A stretch of DNA of 64,000 nt from contig JAYGXS010000004.1 in NCBI GenBank assembly GCA_036362985.1, positions 61,783,941-61,847,940 on the forward strand. Direction: 5' to 3'. Under the pieces are notes generated by a model that was not told the DNA's origin, did not search any database, and saw only the letters and a list, made by a program, of their open reading frames with translations. Position 1 is the first letter of the stretch, and each line of letters opens with the position of its first letter. A program made the position numbers and the translations under genes. This document shows positions 21,890-34,186 of the stretch, one piece after another. Origin of the DNA: Ligula intestinalis. Lineage: Eukaryota > Platyhelminthes > Cestoda > Diphyllobothriidea > Diphyllobothriidae.

Positions 21890-23040
21890 ATATTTTCTCG
21901 GGTGCAAATTTGAAGATTGCAAAAATAGATCCATGAATTCCGAGAGTGCTCATCAGTTGCTTCCTCTCGCTGCATAATGCGAGTAAAGGTCAATAAGGTC
22001 ATAAGACATGGTCACGAAGGCTAATCAGAAAAGAAAGCAAGTTAAAACACTGTGGAAAGAAAAGAAGATGAAAAAGCGTTTAGGTTGGCAGGGTACTGTG
22101 TAAATCAGGAAACCGGATGCTACCAAGGCAAAATTAGGTTAACACATGCTCCAACTGTTTACATAGGTCAGGTTTTGACTGCCGCATGTAGGCTGCCTCC
22201 AGGTAGCGCAAGGTTAGAGTTGTTCGTGCCAGAGTAATTGCGGGAGGTAGTTTTGGGGTCAACAGAGTGACCAATATTAAGCAAGTGTCCAGTAATAGAT
22301 GGACATGGCATTCAATTTTCCTGTTTGAATAGCCATCTAGGTAACTGCTTCTTGGCTCTGGATACCAATTGCCTTTGCGTTTCCCTTATTTACTTGCATC
22401 TGCAAGTGCATGTAACTTTGTAAACACAATTTGAAGTGATAGCTTTTACACAGAGAATTGGTATGGGCTTTATCAGATTGCAAAATATGAGTTCAGCAGC
22501 ACAGCACGTCCTTTCAGTAGTGTTAAGTAGGCGTTTCTTGATGGTGTTTAAAATGTTATCGTCCTTAAAGGGTAAAGATATGAAAACAGGCTTTTTAGGA
22601 ACTAACAGTTCCGTCAGTTTAGGTCGTAAAGCTTAACTATACGCTGCCGAAAATTTCCGCTCCGGTAAAGATTCTTATCAGATGGATATAGGAATACGAA
22701 CCTACTGTAATACAGGTAACCTTATGCTAGTTTCAGGAGAGTACCTATTCCCATGTCATTTCTCCCTTCCTAACACATCTAATCATTCTAACACCAACTC
22801 GAACTCCTCTTGGAATCGAGTGTAAAGCCATCCATAATATGGAGATCCATATTCCCTTGCTCAAACACGTCTTGGGTCCTTTTTGCGCTTGCTGCATACA
22901 CTGCCGGACCGAGCACTTGGGCTGCCTGATGAGTAGTGCGAAGTTGGTGCCAACACAAGTTTATTAAACGGCCAGAGGTCTAGATCGACTTGCAGACCCA
23001 GTTCTTTATTCTGTCTAGTGCGAATCCACTGGGAGAGAGA
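21890..23040. other. No gene recognised; upstream flank of the collagen-like gene
   Basis: There is no protein signature. A degenerate CTAAT/CTAAC tract lies near 22770-22800. 23031-23045 has a GA run, and 23068-23081 and 23119-23128 have C runs, just upstream of the gene. Confidence 0.3.
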
Positions 23041-23443
23041 GAGAGACTGTCACAGTAGCAAAATTCCCCCCCCCCCCCTCATCTTCACCCTGATGCTGTC
23101 TTCACCACTGTCCCTATGCCCCCCCCCTTCGCCCCATTCCACCGCACACCACAACGTCGGCCTTTGAAACGCAACAATGTACACAACCCCGTGTACACGC
23201 CTGCTCACTCTCTCACCCCACCTGGTTGCTCTCCTCCTCCTCGTTGTTATTGTTGGGACACGCGCGCAGCTAGATGCACGCACCTACTCGTTCAGAAGCT
23301 GACCAATCGCATCAGCACTCGAATCTCTCCAATCGCCCCAATCTAAGTTGAAGTACTGAGACAAACTGGGGCGCCAGCCTAAGTCAGATCCCAACTGCAT
23401 TAATCGCGACCTGGAGTGCACACCCACAGCGCCGTCCTCGAAA

Positions 23444-23915
23444 ATGAACAAAGCGGCCACTTCACAAATGTTTATCCTAACGTCCCTCTTCATCTTCCTT
23501 CTCATCCACTCCTTGTTCATCGTGCTCTGTCAGGCGTTGACGCCTGCTGAGAGTTATAGTGCGGCAGCAGAGGATGGCCTGTTTGCTTATACAAAACCCA
23601 GTGCTGTCCGAGCCCAGGCTCCGGTGCCGGGAAGCCTGAAACATGTACAACCATCGGCGTCGCCATGTGCTCACGAGGACTGCGATTGGGCGAATCCGGA
23701 GGACCAGCCGTTTGCACGAGTCTCCTCTGCGGAGTGTCAGCTGCAGGTAGAGTGTACCGGCAAGGTGCTGACCAATAGCGCGGGCGGAGGCCACGCTGCA
23801 AAGAAGATCAGGATCCCCGTGAGGGCCGCACAGGGACCGCAGGGCCCCAGAGGACCGCAGGGACCACGCGGACCGCCAGGCCATAGTCCGATGATCAGCG
23901 ATGCAACTATTGCGC
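23444..23915 (+). CDS. Exon 1 of a collagen-like secreted or membrane protein
   Basis: The start ATG at 23444 opens a 157-codon exon. Residues 9-29 are strongly hydrophobic and preceded by only one Lys; they fit a signal peptide or a type II membrane anchor. Residues 30-130 are polar, with Cys at 75, 80, 98 and 104. Residues 131-148 are six Gly-X-Y triplets (GPQ, GPR, GPQ, GPR, GPP, GHS), a minimal collagen helix. The exon stops at CGC/GTAAGT, a consensus donor at 23916, and leaves one base (phase 1). In the intron the frame ends after two more codons, which supports splicing. I do not recognise the family: collagen-like segments occur in membrane collagens, gliomedin and ectodysplasin types and worm surface proteins. 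The minus-strand frames over the same interval are shadows. Confidence 0.75.
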
Positions 23916-24419
23916 GTAAGTAAAACTTTTTGAGTCATCTTAATCTGCACAGCTGACCCAACTGCCCACCATTGGTGATGTCATGGGCCTAGAGTAACCT
24001 GCTCCGTTTCCAAAACAAATTCTAAGACATGCGAAGAGTTAGAGATTACAAACCAGGGACCAATCAGCCAGCTGTATATAATCAGGAAAATATAATCGGG
24101 AAAGACTCAATGAAGGTCTGTGTCAAATGAGTGAATGTCGGCAAGTAGAAGACATAGTGCTTAGCGTCCTCAATCACAACAAAATCTCAAAAACGGAGCA
24201 GGGCCTTAATGACGTGGTCAGTCGGACTTTGTATGTGGGTTGCGGACCGAAGTGACGGTCATAGTGTGTAAGTGAAAACACGCTTAAACTTCACAGGTTT
24301 GTGTTATAGGTTTCCTTATGATTAAGAGTCAATAGACCTTTAGCTATATGTAATTGTTCTTGGTCTTCTTAGGCGTAATTGCATAATTCGTGTGTCCTTA
24401 CTGAAAAAACCATAAAGGA

Positions 24420-25010
24420 CTTCGTAGGGTTTGAACCCATTACAGCAAGAGTATTATGGATGGCTTTGCACTTAATTGCAAGACAAGTTTGAGTTAGTTT
24501 TAGAATGATTAAGTGGGTAAGTAATGAAGGTATGACATGACATGGAGTGTTTGTGGTAAATGATTAATAAGCTGTGTGCAGGTACTTTATCACTATAGGG
24601 TGGTGGGATTACGTCTTTTCTCGGGTCGCGGATATCTCTGCATTCATCTTCTGACCACAATCAACATAAACAGGAGAAAAAAAGTTAAAAATGCAGCACT
24701 ACTTTACTAATATATATTCAAGCAACTATTCTCTATAAACTTTATATGCTTTGTGAAAGGAATGCTGTTGTTGGACCAACGTAGGAGGAACGTCATGCTA
24801 AAATCGGTAGGGGGTGCTTATATGGTCCCCCGACGGGAAATGGAAACAAAAAGTATGAATGACAGCGTTAAAATTGCGCTAGATTCCTTGAGAATTTGGG
24901 GTAGGGTTTGGCATTAGAATGATTGGGAGTATCAGGATTAAAATTGGGACGCGGGAATAAGTATCCCCTGAGATTTAAAGCGGGGCCACCCCTTGGACTC
25001 CTGTTCTCCA
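24420..25010 (+). repeat. Repeat block K, forward copy, with tandem piece at 25590-25735
   Basis: 24530-25010 is the inverted partner of 18940-19410. 24420-24560 also has a direct copy at 25590-25735 (shared 'ggatggctttgcact.aattt' in words, 'gttttagaatgattaag' against 'gtgttagaatgaataag', and 'tatgacatga'). It includes a 'gggtagggtttggcattag' tract at 24899-24917, degenerate TTAGGG-like. Confidence 0.7.
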
Positions 25011-25149
25011 GTGCCTGACCGAATTGAAAGGCGGAAAGTCAGCTTTGATCGCAGAAAATGTGATAATCTGCGAAGGGACGACAGATGACAAGCAAACTGA
25101 AGATGATACCAGGTAAGAAAAATGCCTCCCCTAAGGGAATTCCTTTTGT

Positions 25150-26380
25150 CCTGCACTTCCACGTTAGGTTTGAGATAAATTGGGGTTGAACGTTTGTGTT
25201 ATGGTTTTGGCTAGACCTACTATTAGGTTAATGGTAGTTAAATGTTTGACTTTTTCTGGAGTTCAGTGAAAAGCCATCTTTGCTTCGTGGAGGACGTTGC
25301 TTCTGTTGTCTCTGCGCCGGGTGGACCCTATTGAAAATCTTGTCTATGATAGCGTTCGTGACCCACTCTTAGGCCCAGATGATGTTTCCTTATCTCATTG
25401 GCGTTCACAGGTGGGATAGGGTGGAAATTTCGCATCTGTGACAATATCCTTCCCAGTGGATTCACGCTGGGCACAGAAAAAAACTGGGTCTGCAAGCCAA
25501 TCCAGAATTTTTGCCGTTTACTAAATTTGCGTTGGCTTAAATTTACCTACTTACTCGTCAGGCCGGCAGTGGGTGCAACAAGCGCGAAAACGCCCCACGA
25601 AGCGCTTGAGCATGGGACTATGGCTAACCCGTATTGGGGATGGCTTTGCACTAAATTTCAAGAGGAATTCGGGTAAGTGTTAGAATGAATAAGGGAGTTA
25701 GGAATAACGTTATGACATGAGAATGGGTACTCTCCTGAAATAAGCATATAGCTACCGGTAGTACAGTTGATCCCCATTGCTATCTCCATCTGATAAAGTT
25801 AATCGCCATACCTAGATGAACGGAGAGGCTTAAAGTGAGATTTGAAGGAAAACGAAAAAACATTGGATGAGGTTGCAACAGATGCTAGCATGTTAGAAAG
25901 GAGACTACGCTGTGCGGTAATTCTTCTCTTGTAAATTTCTGGATCAATGGGAAAGTGCTTAGGATGATGTATTCAGTCATTTAAAAAAAGAAGCAGGCAC
26001 ACTAGCCAAAGATAACGACATGACAGACGACTAACTGGCTAAAAATTATAGCGGGGTAGAAAAATACCTTTATTGTGAGGACTTTTATTGTCATGCGATT
26101 TCGCGTCGGTGAGGACTGCTTTGAGGTTGAGATAAAGTGGAAATAAAAGTATGCGTTATTGGTATGGTAAGGCTTCCAATTAGGGTATTGATGATTGAAT
26201 TTTTGACTTTGCCTGAAATTTTTTAAGAAATTCGCCTTTACAACGCGGGGGACGTTCTCATATTCTATTCCTTTCTGGCTTGGCTCTATTGGAAATCCTT
26301 TCCATAGTAGCGTAAGTAGTAAGTTCTTGGGACCAGATAGATTTTTCATACCCCTTGGCCGTTATAGGTAGATGCATTAA
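25150..26380 (+). repeat. Tandem-like duplication: unit at 25150-25420 repeated at 26080-26380
   Basis: The two units share ordered words: 'ggttgagataaa' type start, 'gttatggttttgg' against 'ttattggtatgg', 'attgaatttttgactt' against 'aaatgtttgactttt', 'acgcgggggacgtt' against 'cgtggaggacgtt', 'ctattgaaaatcttgtc' against 'ctattggaaatccttt' and 'cagat' before a TTTCC/TTTTC. The period is about 930 bp, and they flank the 25590-25735 piece. Together they look like an array of a larger repeat K. Confidence 0.6.
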
Positions 26381-26787
26381 AATGTATACCAGCAGTTCCT
26401 AGCCCTTCTCCTCACACTCAACTGTGACTTGATTGGCTTAATAAAGATAACCGTGCTAAATCTCTGATCTTGTCAGTACGACTACAAGTCTTGATAATAA
26501 AATACCAAATACCCAATAAAATAGCCACGATCCAAATAAGTGTGACAAATAGATGAACTGAAGCCCCTGTCCATCCTGTTTATGGTTCAGGCATAAAAAT
26601 ACTGTTTTTGTTGTTTTGTCCTTCTTCGTTTCCCGTTTACCGACTCCTTTGGTCTAAAGTTGACCTAAAGTAAAAGCATGTCGAACATACGATCGTTTAC
26701 CGCGGTCTTTATAGTATGTAAATCGTGAAAAATGCCTTTGTCGTGTGCATATCCCGCTTTTACGTAAAGAACTAATAGTTTATAGAG

Positions 26788-27326
26788 TGCACCTCATAAA
26801 TCCCTAGTCCCGGAATTTTTTCCTTCACAAATGGTAGTTATAGGGCTTTATGGGTAGATAATTAGGAAAAGCAATGGAATACATTTAAATAATTTCTATA
26901 TGCATTTTTATTTCATTGTATTTTAAGTTTATGTTCATTTATATCTGTAGATTGTCCGAATCTGTATTACCACTTAACGTATTGCCAAAAAAACCGATTA
27001 TCGAATTGCGGGTTTCTTGAAATTCCTGAAAAAATAGAAATAATGGTTTCGAGGTCGTCTACGTCAACTTACCTGAGGTTCAACTTACAGTTCTGGATTT
27101 AGATAAGCATGGTCCACGGCGCAAGGCACCGCGCACACTTTCAATTTACGCGCGGAAGAACTTACTCCCAGCGGCCGCGGGAAACAAATTTGACTACATT
27201 TTTTCACTTTATACTTACTTCTAAAACATTTATTATCTGCCTATCCTGCATTCCCACCCCCCGAAACCCTATAATCACCGTTTCATAGGAAAAAATGCTG
27301 AGAATGGGCGTATATTAGGGGGACTA
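26788..27326. mobile_element. Foldback element F, copy 2
   Basis: The left end is GTGCACCTCATAAATCCCTA, with an inverted counterpart near 27270-27326. The interior runs opposite to copy 1 at 14477: here 'tcaacttacctgaggttcaa' and 'gcgcacactttcaatttacg'; there the reverse complements. A GCGGCCGCGG block occurs near the same relative site. Confidence 0.7.
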
Positions 27327-27736
27327 CATAAGCTACTTTCGCCAACTGCTCCTTTTCTGCCTTTTATTTTGATTAAATTTCCAAAACTTGGACATACCTT
27401 CAATTGTTCAACTGCATAGACTGAACCACAAAGCGTGCAAAAATACCGTTTACCTTGATCATGAAGTAAAGGATTTTCAATCAACCACCGAGTGTCGTAT
27501 TCCGCAAACCCTCATGTCAGAACTCAGCTTAACTGAGGCATAGGTTTCAAGTTTGTTAGAGAATACACACGTGTTTTGATGATACAATTATATAAAAATT
27601 CGTTTACCAACATAAGGTACGTTTGCTCCGCTTTTTCAGGCTTTATCTTGATGCTTTCTTAACTCACTCAACCACCATGAAGAATTGTGCTTATTATTGT
27701 AAAAATAAATCCATAATGTTGTGACTTAATAAACTA

Positions 27737-27895
27737 ACAGCCTAGGTACTAGCTTAAAGGCCCAGACATGTGTTTTGCCGGTATTCTGCCGCTGCTTGAC
27801 AGATCTGCGAGGGGTCTGGCTCATCAATGGGTCCTTTCTGTTTGATATACACGTGTGTGGGCCTTTTAGGTAGTACCTAGGCTGTGAGTACGGTA
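27737..27895. mobile_element. Small palindromic element, 159 bp
   Basis: ACAGCCTAGGTACTAGCTTA then AAGGCCCAGACATGTG at the left is the inverted copy of CACGTGTGTGGGCCTTTTAG then GTAGTACCTAGGCTGT at the right, giving about 36-bp arms with a few mismatches. No target duplication is clear and no second copy was found. It is probably a MITE-type element. Confidence 0.65.
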
Positions 27896-29140
27896 AGCTA
27901 CAACATCAATTTATGCTACTAAAGCCTATCCGTTGGCAGTAAGTAGATATCTCGCAGTGGTAGAGGGGTTCAACCCAAATATAAACTCGTAATTCCGATC
28001 TATGCCTATAGACTTTAAATATACTGATGTATACTGCGAACAGAAGTTAATTTCTTAGGAAACGAATCCGTAAATTCCGGTAGCAAATGTTTACAGTACA
28101 AAATGTTCAAAATGTGTACTTATTTTTTAGATGAGTACTTAAATGGAAAAGCAACTATCGATATAGAGCAACTTCAAGCCATTTAGCCTATCATTTCGTA
28201 TGCGGACAAAATAGTTACAGGTTCCTATACCAGATACTCATAAGCTTACTGTGCGCTAAACTGTATCACTGAAAATAGTACGCCTTTTCCCAAAGTCCAA
28301 ATTGTAAACAAATATTTTGCGTGAGGACTTGTTTGAAAATCTTTCTTCTGAAACTTTTCGCCTTTGCGGATTCTGAACAGATGGTGTTCAACGTGAGCCC
28401 TCTAACTCTGAAGTGGTCCTTAACTTTTTCATCGGAATTACTTTAATTGGCCCCGCTGGCATAAAATGGCGCAAAAGAAGCCACCCACAATACAGTTGAT
28501 TGTACGGTGCATCCTAGGGAAATGGGAGTGAGCCTTAGGGCTAGGCTTAGGGTCAGACTTAAGGTAAGATAATAATTGGCGTTAGGGTCAAGGTCAGGCT
28601 CACAAAATATGGGTAGGGTTAGTTTTTAAATAAGGGTAAGAACACCAAAATATGCTTGTCCAGCTCAAGGTCGCCTTCATTGCGAGGGAGCTGTCCCCAT
28701 TTCCTCCTCTTACCAGTGGGGTAATAAAGTAAGTAATCCAGACCGGAACTTTTTTTAAAAACTCGTTGGGCCACAAGAATAAGCAACATTCAAATACTGT
28801 TCAGAAAGATTGGCTTTCTAGAATTTAAAAAAGGGTTATGCGCTCAGACATCCTCACGCAGAATTCCTTTTTTGGTGTGATTAATGTAGTTCTATTTTTG
28901 GCTATATATATGGTAATTTGGCAGGCGAAAATTCCCCGATTCTTGCCTTCTTGTCACACAGCGAGACGACAAGAGGAAGCCCCCCAGTTGACTTATTTTC
29001 TGCACCCGTGAGAAGCAACAAATACCAGTGTCGGTTGTCATCGTGTGACTGTAACGGAGACTGCAGTTAAAAAAAGTCTTAGTGGCAGACAAGCGCTTTC
29101 AGGCATTCATGTTCAGGTAGGGAGAATGACATGAAAAATA
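27896..29140. other. No gene recognised; degenerate TTAGGG-like tract
   Basis: 28536-28625 contains repeated GTTAGGG/GGCTTAGGG-like words. Otherwise nothing was recognised. The 66-codon minus frame at 28892-29092 has no family signature. Confidence 0.3.
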
Positions 29141-29364
29141 AAACGGTCACTTATGTGCAGTGGTTAAATGGTCCTCGGGCCAAGGTGGCGGGGGCGATGT
29201 AATTAGACATTTCGGTGTTCACTCGTCTCAGGCATGCTGGCGCCAGCGTGTTGAGGTCTTTGGGTGCGGCCCGCAAGTAGGAAGGGGGATGTTCTCACAG
29301 TCGGCGTGCGTTTGTATACTCTCTGTGGCTTTGTGTGACTCTCGCCACATAAGCCGAGGTTAAG

Positions 29365-29740
29365 TAAGTTAGATCCTAGCAACTGCGATCTTCAGACCAT
29401 GGTTACTTAGTAGAGAAGAAATCGGTACAGGTCAGAGTACTAGGAACAGGATATTGTTTACACAGAGGAACGCAGAATAATAAGAAGGAAGATTAACTAC
29501 GGAGAGCACAACCTTCCGCTAGAGCGGCGTGATCTGAAGTGCGGCAGAGTAGCAGGAATCCCTGCGGCCCAAGGAGACAGCGTTCACGCATGCAAGCTTT
29601 CTATTCGTCACCATGCTAAGGACCAGCGTTGCGGCATCTGTGATTGGCTCTTTGCAAGCATCAAGAACCGCAGTCGTGAGATTCTAGTGGAGTTCACTTC
29701 GACGCGAGCTAGTCACTACACGACAGGGTTTCAGATGGCG
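29365..29740. repeat. Dispersed repeat J, copy 1
   Basis: It is colinear with 55205-55560: 'taagtaagtta', '(c)aactgcgatct', 'gcgttcac', 'tgtgattggct' and 'gagctagtcactac'. The order and spacing are similar but divergence is high. 29160-29360 just upstream is GC-rich. Function unknown. Confidence 0.5.
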
Positions 29741-31060
29741 TGGAATTCTCCCGTGTAGTTGGCGTGTACCAGCGCCTTTTTTGGCAGCAGAGACTGGGTT
29801 TTGCTTAACGGATCGCCGCTGCACATAACTGACTGTTTTATTCTCTACGTCGTTGTACCGGCCTGAAAATGAATGACTTAAAGTGATTTTGTGCCAATGC
29901 AACTTTTCAATCTTGAATATGGGAATTTTTGCAGAAGTACGACTATCCAAAAATTTCAGTCAATTGGGTCACAGGTTAATCGGGTCAGTCGGTTTATTCG
30001 GTCAGTGCTAGATGGACAGAAGAAGATTGCATGCAGGTATGTGAGTTTATTCCTCTTAATAGGGTTGAAATCTCACCTGACTGAGTCATGGCTGGGAAGG
30101 TACGCGGCATTTGCAGCACACATAACCAGAGGGTCTATTGTTAGAATAGTCGACCAAGTGGTTTTGATAAAATTCACGCTCAGGAATACGGGTTGTGTTA
30201 GATTTAAAATAACGGCATGATATTGAATCAGTTCTGACAGCTCATCGGCGTGCAGGCAGATCTTCGGACCGCCAGAACGGGCTTGAATTGTATGGGAATG
30301 AGTGCTCGAGATGGAGACGGGGGGAGTGATGTCACCAGCTTGGGCGCCGATTTAAGCTTTTATTCCGGGAGGGCAGCGCAATTAACGCTGTTTTCTATAA
30401 AAATATAAAGACACCGAAAAATATATTATCTTTCCCTATCGCCTTGATATACCAAATGGGCAACTAACTGTCTAATGTTGGTTACTATCAGTTGGTAGGT
30501 CTCAAGCCCTAGAAGCACACGTATGATATGGTGCTCGATAAGCACCAGGGAACATCGATCAATGGAATCGGGATAAGCCGAAACAAGACGTTTAGAACAG
30601 CTAAATTTAAGCATCTGCAGTTACATTTAAGGACTTCGCCAAATAGGTTTGAACGGAACATGGGGACTGGTTGTGCCGATGCAGTTTGTGAAATTAAGAT
30701 GCATTTGATGCGAGTTAAAGTACCTGTATTTCAGCTAGTGAGCGTGCACTTTCGCCCAAATACTCTGCGTGACACAGCCGCCGTGCGGCTACTGGCAGAG
30801 CTCGAGAATGAGCTCCGAGACAGAACGAAGCAATTGCGTTCTGTGTGTGATGGGAAAGCGCCCATTCGCCAACATCATTTCTCTGTCTGTCAAAACATCA
30901 ATAAACTTTTTGTCCTGTTCCCTCTGTGGCAATCAATCACCAGCCGAACCAAACAAATTTGTAACTCTGACAAGCGGATAAACTTAACACTAGTCCGTTA
31001 GCGTGTCGTTAATTTTCACAATTTGGTTCAGGTGGTCAGTAGCCCGATTAACCGGAGCTC
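29741..31060. other. No confident gene; frames of 109 and 157 codons
   Basis: The frames at 29891-30220 and 30528-31001 are longer than most here but show no motif, membrane pattern or repeat copy that I recognise. They sit just upstream of a hAT MITE inside the inferred intron. I do not call them genes. Confidence 0.25.
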
Positions 31061-31069
31061 ACTCAATGC

Positions 31070-31321
31070 CAGAGGTTGGGGACCTTTTTGACTCAGAGCG
31101 CCAAGAAGGTAGCTATTTGGATATATATTTCAGTGAGAGCCATATCATATACTTCAAGATTGAATTCAGTTAAATGTGCGTCTAATAAGCCTCTGACACG
31201 TCACTGGAAAAATCCAAATCACAAAATCTGAAGGTTCTAATTCCAATTTTATCTGAGAGAGCCAGATGCAATCATCCAAAGAGCCACACCTTGCTCTTTA
31301 GCCATACGTTCCCGACCCCTG
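31070..31321. mobile_element. hAT-type MITE, 252 bp, with 8-bp target duplication
   Basis: The left end is CAGAGGTTGGGGACCTTTTT. The right end, read inverted, is CAGGGGTCGGGAACGTATGG. Eleven of the first 15 positions match, and both fit the CAGGGGT/CGG.A start typical of hAT elements. The flanks are CTCAATGC (31062-31069) and CTCTATGC (31322-31329), an 8-bp duplication with one mismatch, as hAT transposases make. No coding capacity. Confidence 0.85.
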
Positions 31322-31362
31322 CTCTATGCCTTAGAATTTTTTACCACTAAAAGTATGTTTAG

Positions 31363-31383
31363 CCCCCCCCCCCCCCCCCCCCC
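31363..31383. repeat. Poly-C tract
   Basis: A run of about 20 C just downstream of the hAT MITE. Such runs are prone to length error in assemblies. Confidence 0.8.
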
Positions 31384-31399
31384 ACCATCTTCGTTCATT

Positions 31400-34180
31400 C
31401 TGTGTCTCACTGATTCTTCGCTTGCCAGAATTTGGGCTTTGTTCATTTGGGCTTTCGAAATCTGACTGAAGTCCAGCGTCAGAGATAAAAGTGACACAAG
31501 AAGCAAGCACAAGTTATAGGGGGCAAAGGCCAATCAAACACTAGTGACGCCAGGCCGCAGGTGACTGCGTGGGGCCGGCGCCAGGTCGATAAATCGATTG
31601 ACAGAGTTCGTATCCGAGGCTCAGGCACCAATCAAGCCCCAGCTTTTCTTGCTCCTTGTGTAGACGATTACCTTTGTGGGTGCCAAGTTACACTCATAAC
31701 CCGTTTTGTAGATGCGGGCAAGCACTTATAATAATCCGTCGCCCCGTCTAACCACCAGCCTTTGCGCCAAGCTTGCGTCTAGTCTATCCTGTGTAGTTTC
31801 GAGGACATTTCAAGCACAAGATGTGATACACTTCACCCTACCGCTCACCAAGATTTAGGCGGTTATAACCCACAGTTTGACTGCATCACCTCGCACTATT
31901 CGGTAGTTGGCAGATTCGCGTCTACTAACACCGTTAGAACACAAATAGTCCCTGTCAATGTTGGGGTGGTAGTACTGACAAAAGGCAGTGCGATTGGCAC
32001 TGATTTTAGCGTACTGATAAACCCGTTCGTGGGGGAGTAGGCTTTAGAGGCGTTTAAACACCTTGTGGTGGAGGACAAAAGGCTGACTTATTCTGATCCT
32101 ATCTCGCTCTCTTTTTTAAAAATTATCAATGCCTGAATGCGTACGCCAGTGACTAGTTCGGCACTCCCCGATCTAGATTAGAGCTCAACGCTGCGCCCCG
32201 ATCACTAGGATGCAAGCAGGGTAGATGGGGGGAGCATTTGCAGCAGTTAAGCTGGATAAAGGGGGAGGAGTAGAAAGGGGTCCTTTAAAAATTACAGACG
32301 GGGGGGGACGTGGATAGCGCCATTTAGCGCTTACAACGTTCAGAACGAGGGCACGTAGATGAATCTTCAAGGCCCCATCACTTCACCAGCGATTATGCGG
32401 ATTATCCTTATACTGAAAAATCAGACAGAAAATTTGTTTCCCAGAGATCATTAGCACTCGTAGTGTTAGCCGCAGCAAGCTCTTTAGTGTAAAGCAGAGT
32501 AAGGGAATCAAACAGGCCTGTAAATAAAAACGTGCTACATGAAATAGTTTTTTTATGGACCTCAGCTTCAACTTATCAAGTCCTTGGGGCGGACAATTTT
32601 GGGAGCTGGAATATCTAAATCAGGATTTTGAATGACATGCATTGCAAATATCATGGCGAATTCACCTCCACTCTGCCTCATTAGATTTTGAGCAAAATGT
32701 TTTTAGCTGTCCAGCCAGCAACAGAAAAGGCCATAAATGCTTGATAGGGGATATATGAACTGCCCACGCGAGTTGGTACGCGTAGATGACCGACTTGTCA
32801 TTGCACTCAATATCTTGTCCAACTGTTCGACTTGCGCCCTGGATCCTAGTAAGATCGACGCTGCTGTGCGGTCCGTATTCCCGTATGGTTCATGTTCTGC
32901 CTCGATAACACATCTTTCTTAATGCGATGGCGGAACCGGCGAGTCTTTGCCGAGTTTAAGTAGAAACTCAAGTAAACGTATGCACGACCAACTTCATTGT
33001 GCTTCGCTGTAAAGTGAGTTTGAATTGATACGCCAAAGCAGTTCCAACGGTTGACCTTACTACACCGAGCGATACCTATCGATCGGGTTTTAAGAAGAGC
33101 TTCTATTTAAATTTCCTGTGTAATGACCAGCTGATAGTTATAAGCAACTCCAAGGGAGCACTTCGCGTGTCCTAATCTTTAGTCAATGTAGTCTGGTGGC
33201 GAGGTATGCGAAGCGGAGACATATAGTGGATAATAAACCTCGATATTCAACAGTTGATAGGCAGAAACGCACCGGATTATTTTCAGTAGACAAACTGCTT
33301 ATAAAATAAAACGAAATTTACAGCCAAATTGCAATCATGATGACACCTCTCGATGCTTTCCAAACCGAATCTGCGGTAAGTCGCTTTCTGCGTTGGAAAA
33401 TGCGATAAAGAGTATGCATATTAGAACGAACCTTTGCCTGAAAATGTTTTCACGCTGCTGTTCTCCCTCGTTTGGTATGTCGACACATTTTACAAACAGT
33501 CAATTCAAATCCCCCCGACATAATGCTTCGTATGGCTTAATAGGATAACTATCCAAATGGCTGGGCTTTAATATCACAGAATCGAACCTTAAATAGCATA
33601 TTTTTAAGAGAAGGTGATTGAATCTAAAAAAGCAAAGATATTTCGTCGGTCCTTTTCTCATCATCTCATTTAAATTACGATAAAATAGTGCTAATCTATA
33701 TTGATTCGTTAGCTGTTGATTTATTTGGCATCCGCAGTAGGTTAAAAGTAAGTGACGAATGGGATTGTAAACGTAACGCCTAATGTCATATAACGAAGGT
33801 TCAATTCATTAAATCTGAGATGATTTGTTCGTACTGTACGTATGATTTATAGTTCTGCATTCAATGCACAAGTATTCAAACAAATAGAAAGAAATAATAA
33901 GTTTTAAAAGTCCGTGTAAACGAAGAGGGAAGAATTAGAACGAAAAAAATATTCGCGTTAAATATGTTGGATAAAAATAACGGGGACGAATTCAATGCCT
34001 GTAATAATGAAAATAACTGCAATCCATACACAAGTAATCATAGTTCTTCAGCGTTTTCCTCTTCAGATAGCGAAGACTCTTCTGTACGGACTTTTTTGTT
34101 TAGGGTTCGTGCGAGTGGTCAGGTTTCCGATCAAACAACTTAGTTATTTTGCTCTGGTGCTACTGGATTATTGATACAGC
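31400..34180. other. No gene recognised
   Basis: Nothing in this intron interval resembles a protein family, RNA gene or repeat with another copy. 33400-34000 is AT-rich with only very short frames. Confidence 0.3.
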
Positions 34181-34186
34181 TCTATT

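Noticed and set aside
23477..23950. 157-codon minus-strand frame opposite exon 1
   Set aside because: It is the antisense shadow of the collagen-like exon, which has the better evidence (hydrophobic leader, Gly-X-Y triplets, splice donor).
30528..31001. 157-codon + frame as a possible gene or hAT transposase remnant
   Set aside because: It lies next to a hAT MITE but shows no hAT motif and no domain I recognise; codon content looks random.
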